From the NCBI GenBank assembly GCA_006937955.1, contig SSNP01000085.1, forward strand, positions 1,266,831 through 1,330,830: DNA of 64,000 nucleotides, given 5' to 3'. The position numbers and the translations under genes are program-made. Below the pieces are notes generated by a model that made no database searches, was not told the DNA's origin, and worked only from the letters and a program-made list of their open reading frames with translations. Every line of letters begins with the position of its first letter. Position 1 is the stretch's first letter. Source of the DNA: Pachypanchax playfairii (taxonomy: Eukaryota; Chordata; Actinopteri; Cyprinodontiformes; Aplocheilidae). Shown here in pieces: positions 12,696 to 25,400 of this stretch.

Positions 12696-15600
12696 ACGGG
12701 TCAAAGGTTAATTGCAACTTTCTGACAGGAAAATGGTAGAATTTCAGCTGGAATAACCATGAAACATGAAACAGAGCAGTTTCTATCTGATTGCGCCACT
12801 TTAAAAAAATGTATTAGAGTTGTTTTAGGACAGCAGCAATCTGGTCAGCGCGTACTGTCACTCTGTCGAGGACATGAAGACAGGAAAACAGTGAAGCAGT
12901 GAGTAATACACTGAACATACAGAACTTGAGCCCTCTCAGTGCAGCTCAAGTAGCCCTCTTCAAGACTTCAGTCACATCTGTGCGAAGACGACAGAGTCTT
13001 TACACACAGTTACACACTTCTTGATGGGAGAGCAGATGGTCCTCCCTGATGATGACTTTCATTATGATGCTCAAGATCAGCCAACTTCATCGCTGTAAAC
13101 AGCACCCGACTCTTTAAAACACACGTCCAATTCCTGAAGCTTCACAAGAGAGAATTTCATTTCAATGAATATTAAACAGAACATTTTCAAAGATGAATAA
13201 AAGGCAGAAATCCCCACATGTGTCTTCATGCACTGGATTTGTAAGGATAATATTGCAATGCTTTATATGCAATGACAAAAAAAGGAAGAGAGATAAAGCT
13301 GGAAAAAAAATCCGCTTTAGCATTTTAACTTTCATCTTTATTCAGTCTATGCACCTTATGCACCTTTTTGTCTTATTACTTACACCTATATCATTTTTGT
13401 TGTTGTTGCCTATATTGTTGTATGTTGTGCTGTGTATAGGACAATAAACCATTTGATTTATTGACTGATTGAAGCGGCAAGACGGCTGTTTAATTATTAA
13501 CTGGCCGCTGCAGTCTGACATGTTGGATCTCAGCTTTTTATGGAAAACTGACATTATCCTTTTATATTTCAAGCAATTACGGATTTTAAATTGAGGAAAA
13601 GGAGCATGTGGTTCAGAAATTCTTTATTTTGCACATTCGTGTTTTGGGATTTGACAGTTAGCTTGAGAATAAACGCTGTACGCACTAGTGCTCTGCAGAT
13701 AAACTAAATTAGATCTCTGAATATCAGAAGTTGCAGAGTTTATTCATACATATTTCATTGTCTGGTGGAGTATCTTCATATCAGTGCTGTGAGTACAAAG
13801 TAAACTATAAGCAAAGAGTTATTCTGTGACTGCAACACAAAGCCTGAAGGATCTGGCAGCTTTTTAATAGATCTTTTTTTTTTTTTTTTTCACTGAAAAG
13901 ATTAATTTTTATCCAACACCATCCAGCCAACACAAAGTCATCATTCCAGTCAAACGTCTCCTCCGTCTTCTGAGGATGACACCCAGAGGGATTTATTTTA
14001 TTAATTCAGCTGTCTCATAGAACACAGATGAACCACAAATCCAGTAAAAAGGAAGAAGTTACCTTGAAATAAATGATGCACTGCCCACTAAAAGACAATC
14101 CACGTAAGAAATGGGGGAATTGTTGGCCATCAGCAGTCAAACACTGTTTATTTACAGAAAATTTTAACTATAATCTATAATAATAGAAAAGGGGTAAACA
14201 CATAGTTACCATGCACTGCAGCCTTTAAAATATTTAAATTCTCATCAACAGATTTTTTTTTTTGACTCCTCAACACACAGAGGCAAAAACATCAACAGAG
14301 CACAGAGTTTGCTCAGGTGGCAAATTAGACATAAAACAATGAGGCAAAGAAGGGGACGCAAAATAGAAAAAGAATGAGGCTAATTAGCTTTAAGAAATCC
14401 TGCAGTGTGACTGTATTCAGCAAACTACAAGCCTGATGAGACAAACAGAGGGGAAGAAATGACCCACGGAGCAGATCGGGCCAGAATGAAAGTGGGACAA
14501 AGTAGGCAGAAGAAAAGTTTAGAAAAAAAAGAAGGTATTTGTTTATTAAATAAAGGCAAATCTCCTTTATGATATATAAAACTTGAGGGAAACATGGCTA
14601 CCTTTCACATTACACAGTAATCATTTTAGAAAAGAGTGTCATGGATGTCAGACCACATCATCTTGTAGTTTATAACCTGAACTAATGGCACATAAGAATT
14701 TCTATTTCCATCATAAAACAACTTCTGGACCACAAAGGTGGACAACACTGATAAAATCTATTAAGTAAAAAAAGGAGTTTACTGTTACGGATCTATATTG
14801 TGCTGCAAATCAACAGAATTTGAAACTTTTTTTAAAAAATTATCATAGAATTTTAGGACCAGATCAGTTCTTCTTCATTAATCTGCAGAAGCAACGGGCG
14901 TTAAATTACACAAAAAGACAGAAACTGGATTCTCCCAAGCTGCAGAGCGCCCCAACACAAACAGGAGCAGAGCAATGCTGGGTTTTTCGGAAAGGAAAGA
15001 CAAAAAGGAAATGTTGGCTAAAATCTGACAAAGACTCCCCAGAGGAAGCCCAGATTTGCAGTAGAAGATGCAAATTCAGAACCTAGAAGTTCTTCCTGCA
15101 ATGCAACCGAAATGCATCGCCATGCAGCTATTAAAATGAAAATGCTATTAGAAGCTCTCTACATAGTTCTGGCAAATAAAACACAAAACATCTGGGTAAT
15201 TATGCAATAAATTCTATCCACACACAATAATCAGCCTGAACCAGACACCTAACATTAGCTGTGTCGCATATCCTCCAACAGAAAGTTTTTTTTAGCTTGA
15301 CATCACTGCAATTAACATTCTGTTTGATTCTAAATTACACTCTCAAACTTTTTTAGGTCAGTGTTTGAACACAGAGCTAATCTGATTGACTCTGAGGCTT
15401 TTGGATCACTGCGCATCAGAACTGGAGGTTACAAACACCCTTATTATTTCTAACTAATCAAAGCCAAAACAGAAATCCAGTACGTTCCCTTTCACAGCCT
15501 CACAGCCGGTATGCAACACGCTAACTCATTTACAAGACTGCTGATGTATGTAAATGCAACCAACAAGCTGTGCAATCTGTTTGTAACACTGCAGCTCGAG

Positions 15601-15755
15601 GCTGGAAGCTGTATAAGCAAAATTTGGAGTAAGAAGGTTAACAGGATCCTCAACGCTTCTCTGGTCTTTTCTACTTTTCTGATTAGCAAACTGGTCACAA
15701 CACAAATATATTGCTTCGGTAGGGTGTTTAATAGTCAGGCCTTTAGGTGCAGCAT

Positions 15756-18700
15756 AATAACCTCAGGCTCCACTCTGTTTCTCTTTGTCACACAATACAT
15801 CTCAGACAGCACAATGGAGGGCTCAGCAGACTGCTGCCGACACACTGACAGACTGCCTCCCTCCATCAGCCTACACACACACACACACACTCGAGACACG
15901 GGGGAATAAGAAAGGGACATTTAGTCAGACAGACCCAAAGAAGCTCAAAGGGTTGAATCCCACCCGGCTGCGGCTGTCAGTGACCAGTTGGAGATACAAA
16001 AACAAAATGAGCATGTTCAAAATTCCAGCTACACGAGTCCCGTGACTCATGCAAGGAAATTCAGAACCCTTGTTAACATTTCGAGACATTTCGGAAACTC
16101 CCTCATGAATGCCGTTTGCACTTTGTCATCAGCAGTTACTGCCCAGTGAGATATTTCTCAAACACCCACATTTGGAAGCCTGATACTGTTTTACATTATA
16201 CGGTAACTAAAGAGTTTATATTTGTGAGAAAAACAAAGTTTGACACATTTGCATGTGTGTGTACAAGCTTATTATGATGGTGTCTTGTGTTCACCTTTCA
16301 AGAGTCCCAGTAAGTCAGCGCTAGTCAGGCAGAGTTTAATTTCTATGCAATATTCAGAACTGTATGTGAGACAGTTACAAAGCTCAAGAGTGAAAATGAG
16401 ACACAAAATCCAAAGGCAGCAACAGCCCGTTGCTTCCCCGATGCCTCGGCTCTTTCATCACCAACAAGTAGAGGCTGGTGGCATGTGACTGGCAAAAGGT
16501 TGCTCTCATACGTCAAACCCTCCTGAAAGAGACGGAGCTGTATCCCGTCCCGAGCAGCTGTCTAAAAGTGAAGTGAAGTAATTCTTAATTGCCGTCCTCT
16601 ACATCAGGTTCAGCCAGTCGTGAAGCTGTTGGGCTCAGATGCAGCTAAGTACAAGCGGCGTTCTCCTGAGATTACTTTACATGAAACATTCAGACATAAC
16701 ACGCATTTTAATCATTTATATGAAACGTTTTAGCAGCGTTAGCCACCGGGCTCTGAGAATTCACACACCTGTACAAACACGTATTTCAAGCCTGTTAAAT
16801 TTAGGGCTAAAGATGTGATCTCCACTGATTTTATTTGATTTACTGACTGAGTTAAGTCCAGGCAACAAGACGGTACAATCGGTCACACAGGTGGCTCGGA
16901 GCAAAGATATTTGCATGCTCTCCCTCAGCTATGGTTTCCTCCCACAGTTCAGACATGGTAAGAAAATTCCTGAACAGCCGGAGCCAACGCCTGCCAGGCG
17001 CTGAACGTGAGGATAGTACACTGGTTTGTGGAAAATCAAACTAAAGCTCATCATTTTGGTTTTCACTGATTGCTTTTAATCCTAAATGGGAAAAAAAAAT
17101 CTTTATGGAGTGAGATAAAGTGGAATATGGGATTATTTTACAAATTTCTGATACCACAACACAGCATAGCTTTTCTCATGCTATGTAGAATGATGATACA
17201 TGACCATACTGTCAAGTGATATTTTGCTTTTTTATCTGGGTTATATGATATATATAATATTTTGAGCAAATTCTGCTCAATCACCCATCAAAGACGGGTG
17301 TTTTATTATTTGTCCTTTCCTCTGTTATTTTTCTCTCTTGATCTGGAAGATAATAGGTGTTAGGGTTTTTTTCCAAATTATCATTCATGGTCACATAATT
17401 TCTCTAAAATATCAGCTTCAGCTCTGTATATATGCAGCACGCCACACACTGCAGCTGCCAGTTTACCCAACTCTTAATTTATGTATATGCTTCTTTGAAT
17501 TTTACATTGGAAATCAAATACCATCCATTTAAGTTGATTTCAGAAATGTCCCCTTAAAGATATAAAGTCTGAAAATGATGTAATTAAATAACAGTATTAT
17601 CAATAATAAAATTGGCACTTCTAATTAAATTATCCATTAAAACTTGAAAAACAGTCTTTAGGACAGATTTCAGAGAAAAGTATCTTGCTAATGAACATTT
17701 AGAAGTAGTGTTTAATTAGATGCATTTAGAAATGCTGGGTTAAACCAGAAAAGTGCACGCAACAGCTGAGATCATAAGAACATACTTTTTACATTTTTTT
17801 TAAAATCCTGGTGTCCTTCCTGTCTTTTGAGGAGATCACTGCTGTTTGCCAGGAGTTTTATAATCTTGTCCACTGTGATCCCACAATGTCCCAGAGTAAC
17901 TGTGGAGTCACCGTAGCAACAGCTGAGACGCTGGCACCATGCTTCAAAGTGAAGCACCCCTCAACACACAGACTCCCATCCCCCATCAGCCTCCTCGTGA
18001 GATGTCAGCAGATCTCAGGAAAACTTGTTCATGAATGGTTCTCACCAAAACTCTCGGCCAACTTTGAACTGCCTCATTATTTTATTGATTTACCTTTGAA
18101 GAAAAGGTGATCAAAGACAAAACTACAAAACGTGACGACTCCAGATTTTGCTCATTTCAATACTTCAAATGAAAAATAAAAATTCTTGTCGGAAAATAAA
18201 TTCAAATATTGGAACGTACTCGATTTATTTTAATTTGCAGCTTTGCCAAAAATCCTGAAAGTTGACATTTCTCAACAAAAATGTGTGATTACGAACACTC
18301 ATCTGCTGTTCCCTCTTTATTTGGAATAAAAGATGCGCTTTAAAGAAAATTCAAAGTCATGCTGAAACAACAATTCTTCTCTGAATTTGAGTAATGTTGT
18401 GAAATCAGAGAGTGATATGTGTCTTCAGTTTCTCAAAAAGGAAACAAACCTAAAGGCAAACTCAGGATAAACAAGCTGCATGTCCAAAACTCATAAATAA
18501 TGCAGAATGTTTGGGTTTTGCTAAAGATTAAAAATATTGCAAATATGTTTACAGCTAGAAGACCTGCTGAGACCCAGAAACCATCTTTGATTTTTTACAT
18601 GTGATATAATGTGTCATTAGGAAATTTAAAAACAAAAAGCAAAGTTGGAAAAGCAATAAAAGCAGATTTCAGACTCATTCATTGGCCTGCAACCAGATGA

Positions 18701-20016
18701 GGTCAACATCTGCACTAACATCTTACCTCAGTATGGTGGAAATCTCCATCATTCATTATTATGCAGCTGTGATGGACACATATTTCTGTATATAACTTGT
18801 CAAAAGCATTTAACGTCATTTTTTTGGACAAGTTTCTTTATTCTGAACTGAAAGATATTAAGTATATGAATGAAGCAAATCTGAGCCATTAAAAAGTTAA
18901 GTAAAGCAATAGAGTTTGATGAGGGGAACAAAAGGTGCACTCTGAAAACATAAAAGCAGGTAAAAATAAAATAAAAAGGAAAAGTGGAAAAACAAAACCA
19001 GACTCTGACAATATTTGCCCCGCCTCTTACTTTGCATTCCTCAGTCATGGTGTCCTGATATTAGACCATAAAGCCTAAAGGGACTCAACTAAATATGAAA
19101 CACACATTAGCAATGTGGCTAGTCATTTGGATTGTCCTGCTCCTTTTACTGGATGAGAAAGATAATCAGGATGCCAGACAGTCACAGCAGAGTGGGAGCA
19201 TTCTCCCCTTTCACTCTCCATTCTCCCCCCCTTCTTCCACTTCGGTTACGTCAGCCACCCGACTCTGCTGCAAACAGCACACCTGCTGGTTTCACAGTCC
19301 ATCTGGCCCAGCTCCATCAGTTGCTCAGCTCTGAGCAGAGACGCAGGTCTGTTTACAACCTGGGCACACAGTCCTATTCCAGCATCTATTTCACACTTGC
19401 TGAATGGGGTAAAGATGGGAGATTATAATCTAACTTGTTAATAACATCAAATATTAGTGAGGATAATTTATATTTTAACAACATTTCATTAAACCCCATT
19501 ACAGTTTTATTTTTATTATAATAATGTTGTGTCTCCTGACTTTTCTCTAAGGATTCCCTCAATTTCTTGCAACTGTTAAGTCTCCACAATTTAGGTTTTT
19601 TTTTTTCTTGTAATTGAAGTGACAGGTCCTCTCTCCTGCTTTTTTATCGAATCAGCATGAACACAGACCTGCATTTCAAAGCACAGCTGTTAGAAGTGAG
19701 ACAAAAGGACCCAGTGACACATTTTGACACTAGCGCCTTGGAAGTTTCAAAGCACCAAAATCTCAGCAGAAGAAAAGGAATCCTTCAGGTTATTATTTAT
19801 GAGGTGATTCCATCAACCATAAAATAAAACTCATTTCAACGATAAATAAAAAGAGGAGAATTAATGTCCCTGCAGTCACACTATTCCTGGTTCCCACATA
19901 GTCTGGGTTTCTGCCAGCAGTGGGGCATTCAAGCACAGATCCTCTTTTCAGACACAAATGCTGCACTGTTCACTTGTCTGCAGACGGACCAGGCAGCGGT
20001 CCGACAGGTGACTAAC
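15756..20016. other. Unique part of frmd5 intron 1
   Basis: No exon was recognised on either strand. It contains a CA dinucleotide run (15873-15890), A/T-rich sequence and several small reading frames without family resemblance. On the minus strand the donor of frmd5 exon 1 opens into this region, so it is intron. Confidence 0.7.
15873..15890. repeat. CA dinucleotide microsatellite
   Basis: Nine uninterrupted AC units starting about 120 bp after the end of large copy 2. Confidence 0.9.
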
Positions 20017-20118
20017 CTGAATAGTGCACGTATATTCCGTATCATCCAGCAGCCTGACCGTGCAGTTGTATTCCCGCTCAAGATTCCTGACGCTGCCACT
20101 CATGAATCGACTCAACAT
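20017..20118 (-). CDS. frmd5: FERM domain-containing protein 5, first coding exon (partial gene)
   Basis: Thirty-four codons from an ATG at 20118 to a splice donor (gttagt) just below 20017, ending in phase 0. The peptide begins MLSRFMSGS and continues [20 protein letters not shown], which I recognise as the start of FRMD5 (human MLSRLMSGS, then [20 protein letters not shown]), including the first strand of the FERM F1 lobe. FRMD5 is a plasma-membrane FERM protein of cell junctions that binds p120-catenin and integrin beta-5 tails and restrains migration. All other exons lie beyond the left edge, so intron 1 is at least 20 kb as assembled, including the suspect duplication. Whether this is the a or b teleost copy cannot be told from one exon. 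Confidence 0.88.
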
Positions 20119-20520
20119 CTTCCCAAAAGAGATCCGTGGCTCTGCGTCTGAAGCAGGACCAGAACAATAAACTCAACGCCAGCGTGCGAGTGAATGTCAC
20201 ATTGAGCGCATTCCCCGGTCCCCTGATCGACCAGCAGCCACGCATCCAGCCCTCGAGGCGCGCACCATTGTTGTCCTGACAAGTTTGCGTTTTCTGTGCG
20301 TCCGTGTTGAGCGCAGAATCCAAAGGATGCCCGCATCCAGATCCAGACGCAGCTCAGCGCTGGGCTGTGCGTGTGTGTGCGTCTCCGTCTGTGGTCGAGC
20401 AAAGGATTAGTCGTCTCTCACCATTCATCGGTGCCACTTGAGCTGGCGGGCGGGTCCCAATGAAAACTGACGTCAAAGTGAGCCAACAGGAGCGTGAGAC
20501 ATTTTGTTTGTGTTCCAGGA
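20119..20520 (-). promoter_or_regulatory. frmd5: frmd5 5' untranslated region and promoter
   Basis: The 400 bp upstream of the frmd5 ATG is GC- and CpG-richer than the surrounding sequence, which suggests a CpG-type promoter. It holds a perfect palindromic cAMP-response element TGACGTCA at 20468-20475, with a CCAAT pentamer about 10 bp away on the plus strand (an inverted CCAAT box relative to the gene). The start of transcription cannot be fixed from sequence alone. Confidence 0.55.
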
Positions 20521-21372
20521 TTATTTCCAACATTGTTTTCCATCGCTGCATTTTTTTCTGACACGCCGATCTAGGGCGACATCTTAAACTTAAACATTAA
20601 AATTCAATAATAATAGGTAATTATAATATCATGTAGCAGAATTAGCTGCAGAATAGCAATGTCTTCGTTTCCCCTAAACAATTTTGGGGGATCAAAATCA
20701 CGCACTCAATATAGAGTTACAGTGTTCACAAATATACTCACTTGATCAAGCCTTACAAAAACTAAATAAATTATTTTAGTAGATACACAGATTTATTGTA
20801 AAGTCTCTGTGAATCGCTTGTCCAGGTTGACCTGAAACCTCTGATCTCAGGTGTCTTCACATTTCTTATTTCTGTCACGCAGAGTGGAAATTAAATGTGT
20901 TTAGCTGCCACCTGCAGGCCGTTTACCGAAATTGCGTTTAACGTTGGGACCAGTGTTTTATATTTAATTAACTCCCCCTTGAAACTATACCGGAATAGGT
21001 TATTAATTAATTTTGTGTTGTTTTAGTAGGCAAATTACGAGCAGTTTGTGTACATGATGTGATACATAGGCTAATTAAATGCCTATAATTATTCAGTAGA
21101 CAACGTGTTACACTAAACTAGACAGACTATTTTGATCAGCTCTTTATTTTCTGTATGGAGTGTAGAATCAAGGGCGAATTGCGTCATTTTATTTTATTTA
21201 AAATTGGTCATTTTAGTTCATTTATGAGCTCCTGCGCAATGTGTCACTTCATCGAAGATCCGCATAAATTACCTAAATCACAGTGTCAAATTGTGCATTC
21301 AACCTAAAATACATCTTAAATATTTTAATAAAATATGTTAAAGGTCGTTGACTCGGATTTGAGATGAGACCC
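20521..21372. other. Intergenic, frmd5 promoter to tRNA gene
   Basis: AT-rich sequence with no reading frame or RNA gene that I recognise. Confidence 0.6.
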
Positions 21373-21444
21373 TGCCGTGACCCGGATTCGAACCGGGGTT
21401 GCTGCGGCCACAACGCAGAGTACTAACCACTATACGATCACGGC
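21373..21444 (-). tRNA. tRNA-His (anticodon GTG)
   Basis: Read on the minus strand, the 72-nt sequence folds into a full cloverleaf. The acceptor stem starts GCCGTGA and ends TCACGGC, followed by A. The A-box region reads TATAGTGGTTAGT, the anticodon loop is TTGTGGC with anticodon GTG, and the T arm and B box are GGTTCGAATCC. The CCA tail is not encoded, as usual in eukaryotes. There is no intron. No oligo-T pol III terminator is seen in the first 30 or so bases downstream; the first TTTT is about 45 bases away. It sits alone between frmd5 and the paracaspase gene. Confidence 0.97.
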
Positions 21445-22439
21445 GAGCTACACAGAGCCGGGGACGTCGGACCGGAATTTGGTAATATATCTTTTTGTCA
21501 AAAAACAGTTTTCCTAATTAGTGAGTCGGATATCATACGTTTTTTTATATTTTTGGATCATTTTTATCTTTCTGCAGCTCTTCGTCTTGTTTTTGAGTCT
21601 ATAGTGATGCTAGTTTTTCAGATTAGCACGACGCTAACCGTAAGAATCGTTTATCATTTGTTGATGAAAACTTCGTGCCTAAACAGATCAATAAAATATA
21701 CAAAATTAAGCTAACAGGCTTTCTTTGACTTAGATATGAACTAAATCTTTGAATGTGAGTACACGTGTTCCTGCTCAGTCTTAGTTTAACTTAGTTGAAA
21801 TTATTCATAGCTGATGTATTTTAAATAGGCTTACAAATCCTTTACATTGGTTTAATTTTATCCTACATAAAAACAATGATTCAACTGTAGCTGCATCTAA
21901 TCTGGAAATCATGTTTATATGTCATCATGTGTGAATAAAAAGCTGTTTCAAAAATGTAAATAAAAATGAGACAAAATATTTTATTTGAAGATCAAATAAA
22001 AAGGTAAGAAACATTTAGTAATACAAAATCTTAATTGTCATCCATTTTCAATCAAGAAATTAAATCAGCACCTCTGTGAACAAATTAATAAATTACATTG
22101 ATTTCAGAACTTTAAACACATTACAGACAATTGACAGCAAAGTGATGGAAGAAGTTTTACTTAATAGATAAATAAGTGATAGTAATGTCCTCAGCAGACC
22201 AGCCAGCTTGCCTCTGAAGTAATAAGTGTCATACACAGGAATACAGTATGTTTCAAAGTTTTGTTCTGCTGCAGAAGAAATCAGCATACAGTCTTAATGT
22301 TTTCAGTACTTTGCAAGGAAGGGAAGAATAAAGTGAACATAAACATTTCTCACATGATTATCGTCATCAGTTACAAGCGAGATTCATGATCAGACAATGT
22401 AAAAAGAATAATGTTCATTTGAAGCAGAAGACAAAAATC
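21445..22439. other. Intergenic and paracaspase 3' untranslated region
   Basis: AT-rich, with a small perfect palindrome TTTATTTGA/TCAAATAAA near 21979-21999. The lower part of this stretch is probably the 3' UTR of the minus-strand paracaspase gene. No other gene was recognised. Confidence 0.6.
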
Positions 22440-25400
22440 TCACAGTTCGTTCTCATCGTTCTCTTCAGGTTCGTTGCTTCGTACAGTTTCAGTCTGAGCA
22501 GCACAAACTGCTTTTCTAGTGTGGAAGGAACGAGTGGGATTCTGATGCCGCCTTGAAGTATCGTTTGAAAAGTTCCTCATGCTTTGAGCTGAAAGACTTT
22601 CTTGTCTCCTGTCGGTTCCTGCGTGATTCCCTCGGGACAGTCTACAAGACGCTACCAGAGGCTTTCCTATGTCGATCTGTTGGCTTTCAGTGTGGCGCCG
22701 ATTGCTGTCTGGGTGAGTATAGTGCAGGTCCACCTTGATGACCATTGACTCCTGACAATAGAAAGTAGTAGTCCATTTAGTGTAGGAAGCAAAAAGTTTA
22801 GAGTTACAAAAAGGTGACACAAAAAAATGAAAGCATACTTTTAGTTTCTGAAGGGAACAAAGTCTCAGAGTGCAGTCTGGATTATCAGACTTATTAAACA
22901 GTAGTGAGTCCATCTCCTCTGACCGGCCCGGCCTGGAAAATATGTCTTCTGTTGGCTGAGGAGTCAAAAAACACAAGAAAAGATAATATATGAGTGTATC
23001 AGTCCAATCCGACTCCTAAATGATACCAGTAATAATAAAAACTTCTCTTCTTTAGTTTTTGATCATACTGTCGCTCATGAATTAGCCACAAGATGGCAGT
23101 ATAGTTCCAGACTCAGTAGTAAGACAATCCCCTGCATTGCACAAGAGGTGCACCACATTGCTTTTATTTCCGGCTTTGTCAGTAGCTGCAATGTGCAGGA
23201 AGTCCATATATGGAAAGAACTTCCTCAGGCATGTGAGATGGTGGTCAAAACTTCGAGTGGCTAATGGAAACTGACCACATACAGGCATGAGCAACATGGA
23301 ATTTATGATGCAACTTGTAGTTTATAAACCCAAAATTAAATTAGGGAAACTTTGACTTATAAAAATAATTCAGGCTTCCCTTGTTAAAAAAAAAAAATGG
23401 AACATCTCCAGATTGCACTTTTTTTAATTCTATAACTCTAACTGTTTTTATCAGAAGTCTGACTGATTTTTTTTTAATTTAGTTTAAGAAAAACTAAATA
23501 CTTACAGGCAGGCTACTTAGTGTGATGGTGCAGTCCTGCGTATGATCACACACAGTCTTTATAGCGCCAAAAGCTACCAGGACATTGGAGAATAAAGCTG
23601 AGAAACTAACTTCTACTTCTACTCCACAGAGAAACCGAAGCAGCTTCTTTCGTGGTAATTCTGAAAAAGAGAAAAAAAAGAAATGTCATTCTTTACATGT
23701 CGTATTATTAAAAAAATAGCCTTTATTTTTGTGGATCTACTAATTACAAAGATTTACAATCATTTAGTTTACTTTAATACAGATAAAACTGAAAAATTTG
23801 TAATATAAATTATATTTAAGGAAGTTTCATATGATCAAAATAACTTCCTTTTATCTAAAAGGAAAACACCCCTTGCATACTGAGGCAGTTCCCTATTTCA
23901 ATATATCAATACCACAAATACCATCTTTAACCACAATGACTGCATATGATTTGTGCTGTATGAGGTGTGAAGTTCACTCAGCTGAGCCATGACCTTCTTC
24001 AACTCAACAGAAGAAGAATTAAACAGCAGTATCTGATGAAAAGCTAATGATAGACGAAGTAGATCGACACATACCACCTGTCTTTATTTCTCTGGAATGT
24101 GAAACAGGATAAAAAGCTTGTGGGTTGTGGGAAATTTCCCCAGCTTACCATTTGCTTGTCTCCAACAGACATCACGTAGGTGTAGCTCCCTTGTGTGACC
24201 TGTTGTTTGAACTTTATCAGTCAGAGATCGAGGTTCTTTCATGGTGTGTTTTATCTCCACTGCTTGCTTGCCCTTCACAAGAGGATCTCTACCAAGATCT
24301 GGTGCAGAGGAAGGAAGAAAACAGTCATGGGGTTACCTGAATTTAGCAAATCCAGAAAGTGAGGAACGAGTTGTAACAAAAACAAACAGATTAATTGGAT
24401 TCACATGAATAAATTTGAGGAACTTGGGAAACTTTGAAGAATTATTAATGTTGAGAGTGAAGTTACTTTTTGGAAGTGTTTTTTCTTCAAAAGTCACCAA
24501 AAAAACCATTAACACTTAACACCAGGATTCCTTCTAAAGGTTCTACAGAATTTCATAAGGGATTTTGTTTTTGGCATGATCTGATTTTTTTCCCCACTTT
24601 CATGAAGTTATTTATTTTCCACATAACAGGGAAATACCAATATTCTGTTTTGAAATTTCCAGGAATTTCCAGCAAAATAAAAACATACATTTGTTCACTT
24701 AAATTAGTCCTAGTGGATTTAGACACACGCTCAGCGCTGTCAGCAGGGGGGCTTGTCGTGCTTGAGCTGATTTGTGAGTGACCCCAAGAGAGCAGAAGCA
24801 GGAGGTGCCCAAACGGCAGAGCAGCTGTCTGGCGCTCCGCAGCTCTCGGGTTTCTCGCTGTTCTCAAGACATCAGCGTGAATTTCCAAAGAATGAGGTCA
24901 CATCATAACTGTACTCGAAAATATATTCCCCAAAAGCCCACAAAAAGATACAAAACAAGATTTCAAGAGAATCTACCCTCCCATTCCTGACTGATCACAG
25001 CTGTACTCACAAATACCTTGTAAACAACATTAAAACGAGAAGTGGGCGATACTAAAACTTGTCAGCGCTCCATCCAGCACACACTACAGAACAACCTGTT
25101 CCCTTCCAGGCTGTTTGCCCTGAATCTGTGACAGTGGTTACGGAACACGATTCATACATTTAACTAATAAACACCCAGACGAGATTTGATTCACGACTTT
25201 ACTCTGTGCTGACCAAACATTTAATATCCTTTTTTTTTTTTTTTCAATCACCTAAAAATGTATTTATTTTGAGTGCACATTTTTCTCCTACATCACACAT
25301 TAGTCGTTACATAAGCTAAATTAGTTCTTGGCCAATTTATTAGTAATTTGTTATCAGATTCTTAAAATTCTGAGCTTTTTGAGACACTCACCCTCAGACA

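Larger units (their letters stand above)
9413..15755. repeat. Large near-identical duplication, copy 2 (inside frmd5 intron 1)
   Basis: Second copy, without any Ns, running on without a seam into unique sequence from 15756. Its offset to copy 1 is 9412, then 9411 after a one-base A-run difference, then 9401 after the N gap. It is the continuous version and should be taken as the reference. It contains the same two terminal-inverted-repeat elements, poly-T and poly-A runs, and no recognisable exon. Confidence 0.95.

Noticed and set aside
17811..18110. 99-codon plus-strand frame and its minus-strand partner in frmd5 intron 1.
   Set aside because: Neither strand resembles a known domain or frmd5, and there are no convincing splice borders. 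Left as a possible conserved non-coding piece only.
22440..22976. A continuous 178-codon minus-strand frame taken as one terminal exon of the paracaspase.
   Set aside because: It reads through an 87-bp in-frame intron (22752-22838) with good gt/ag borders; the family alignment (QKLK then ESMVIKVDL, against human QKLKEHLVFTVCL) is continuous only after splicing.
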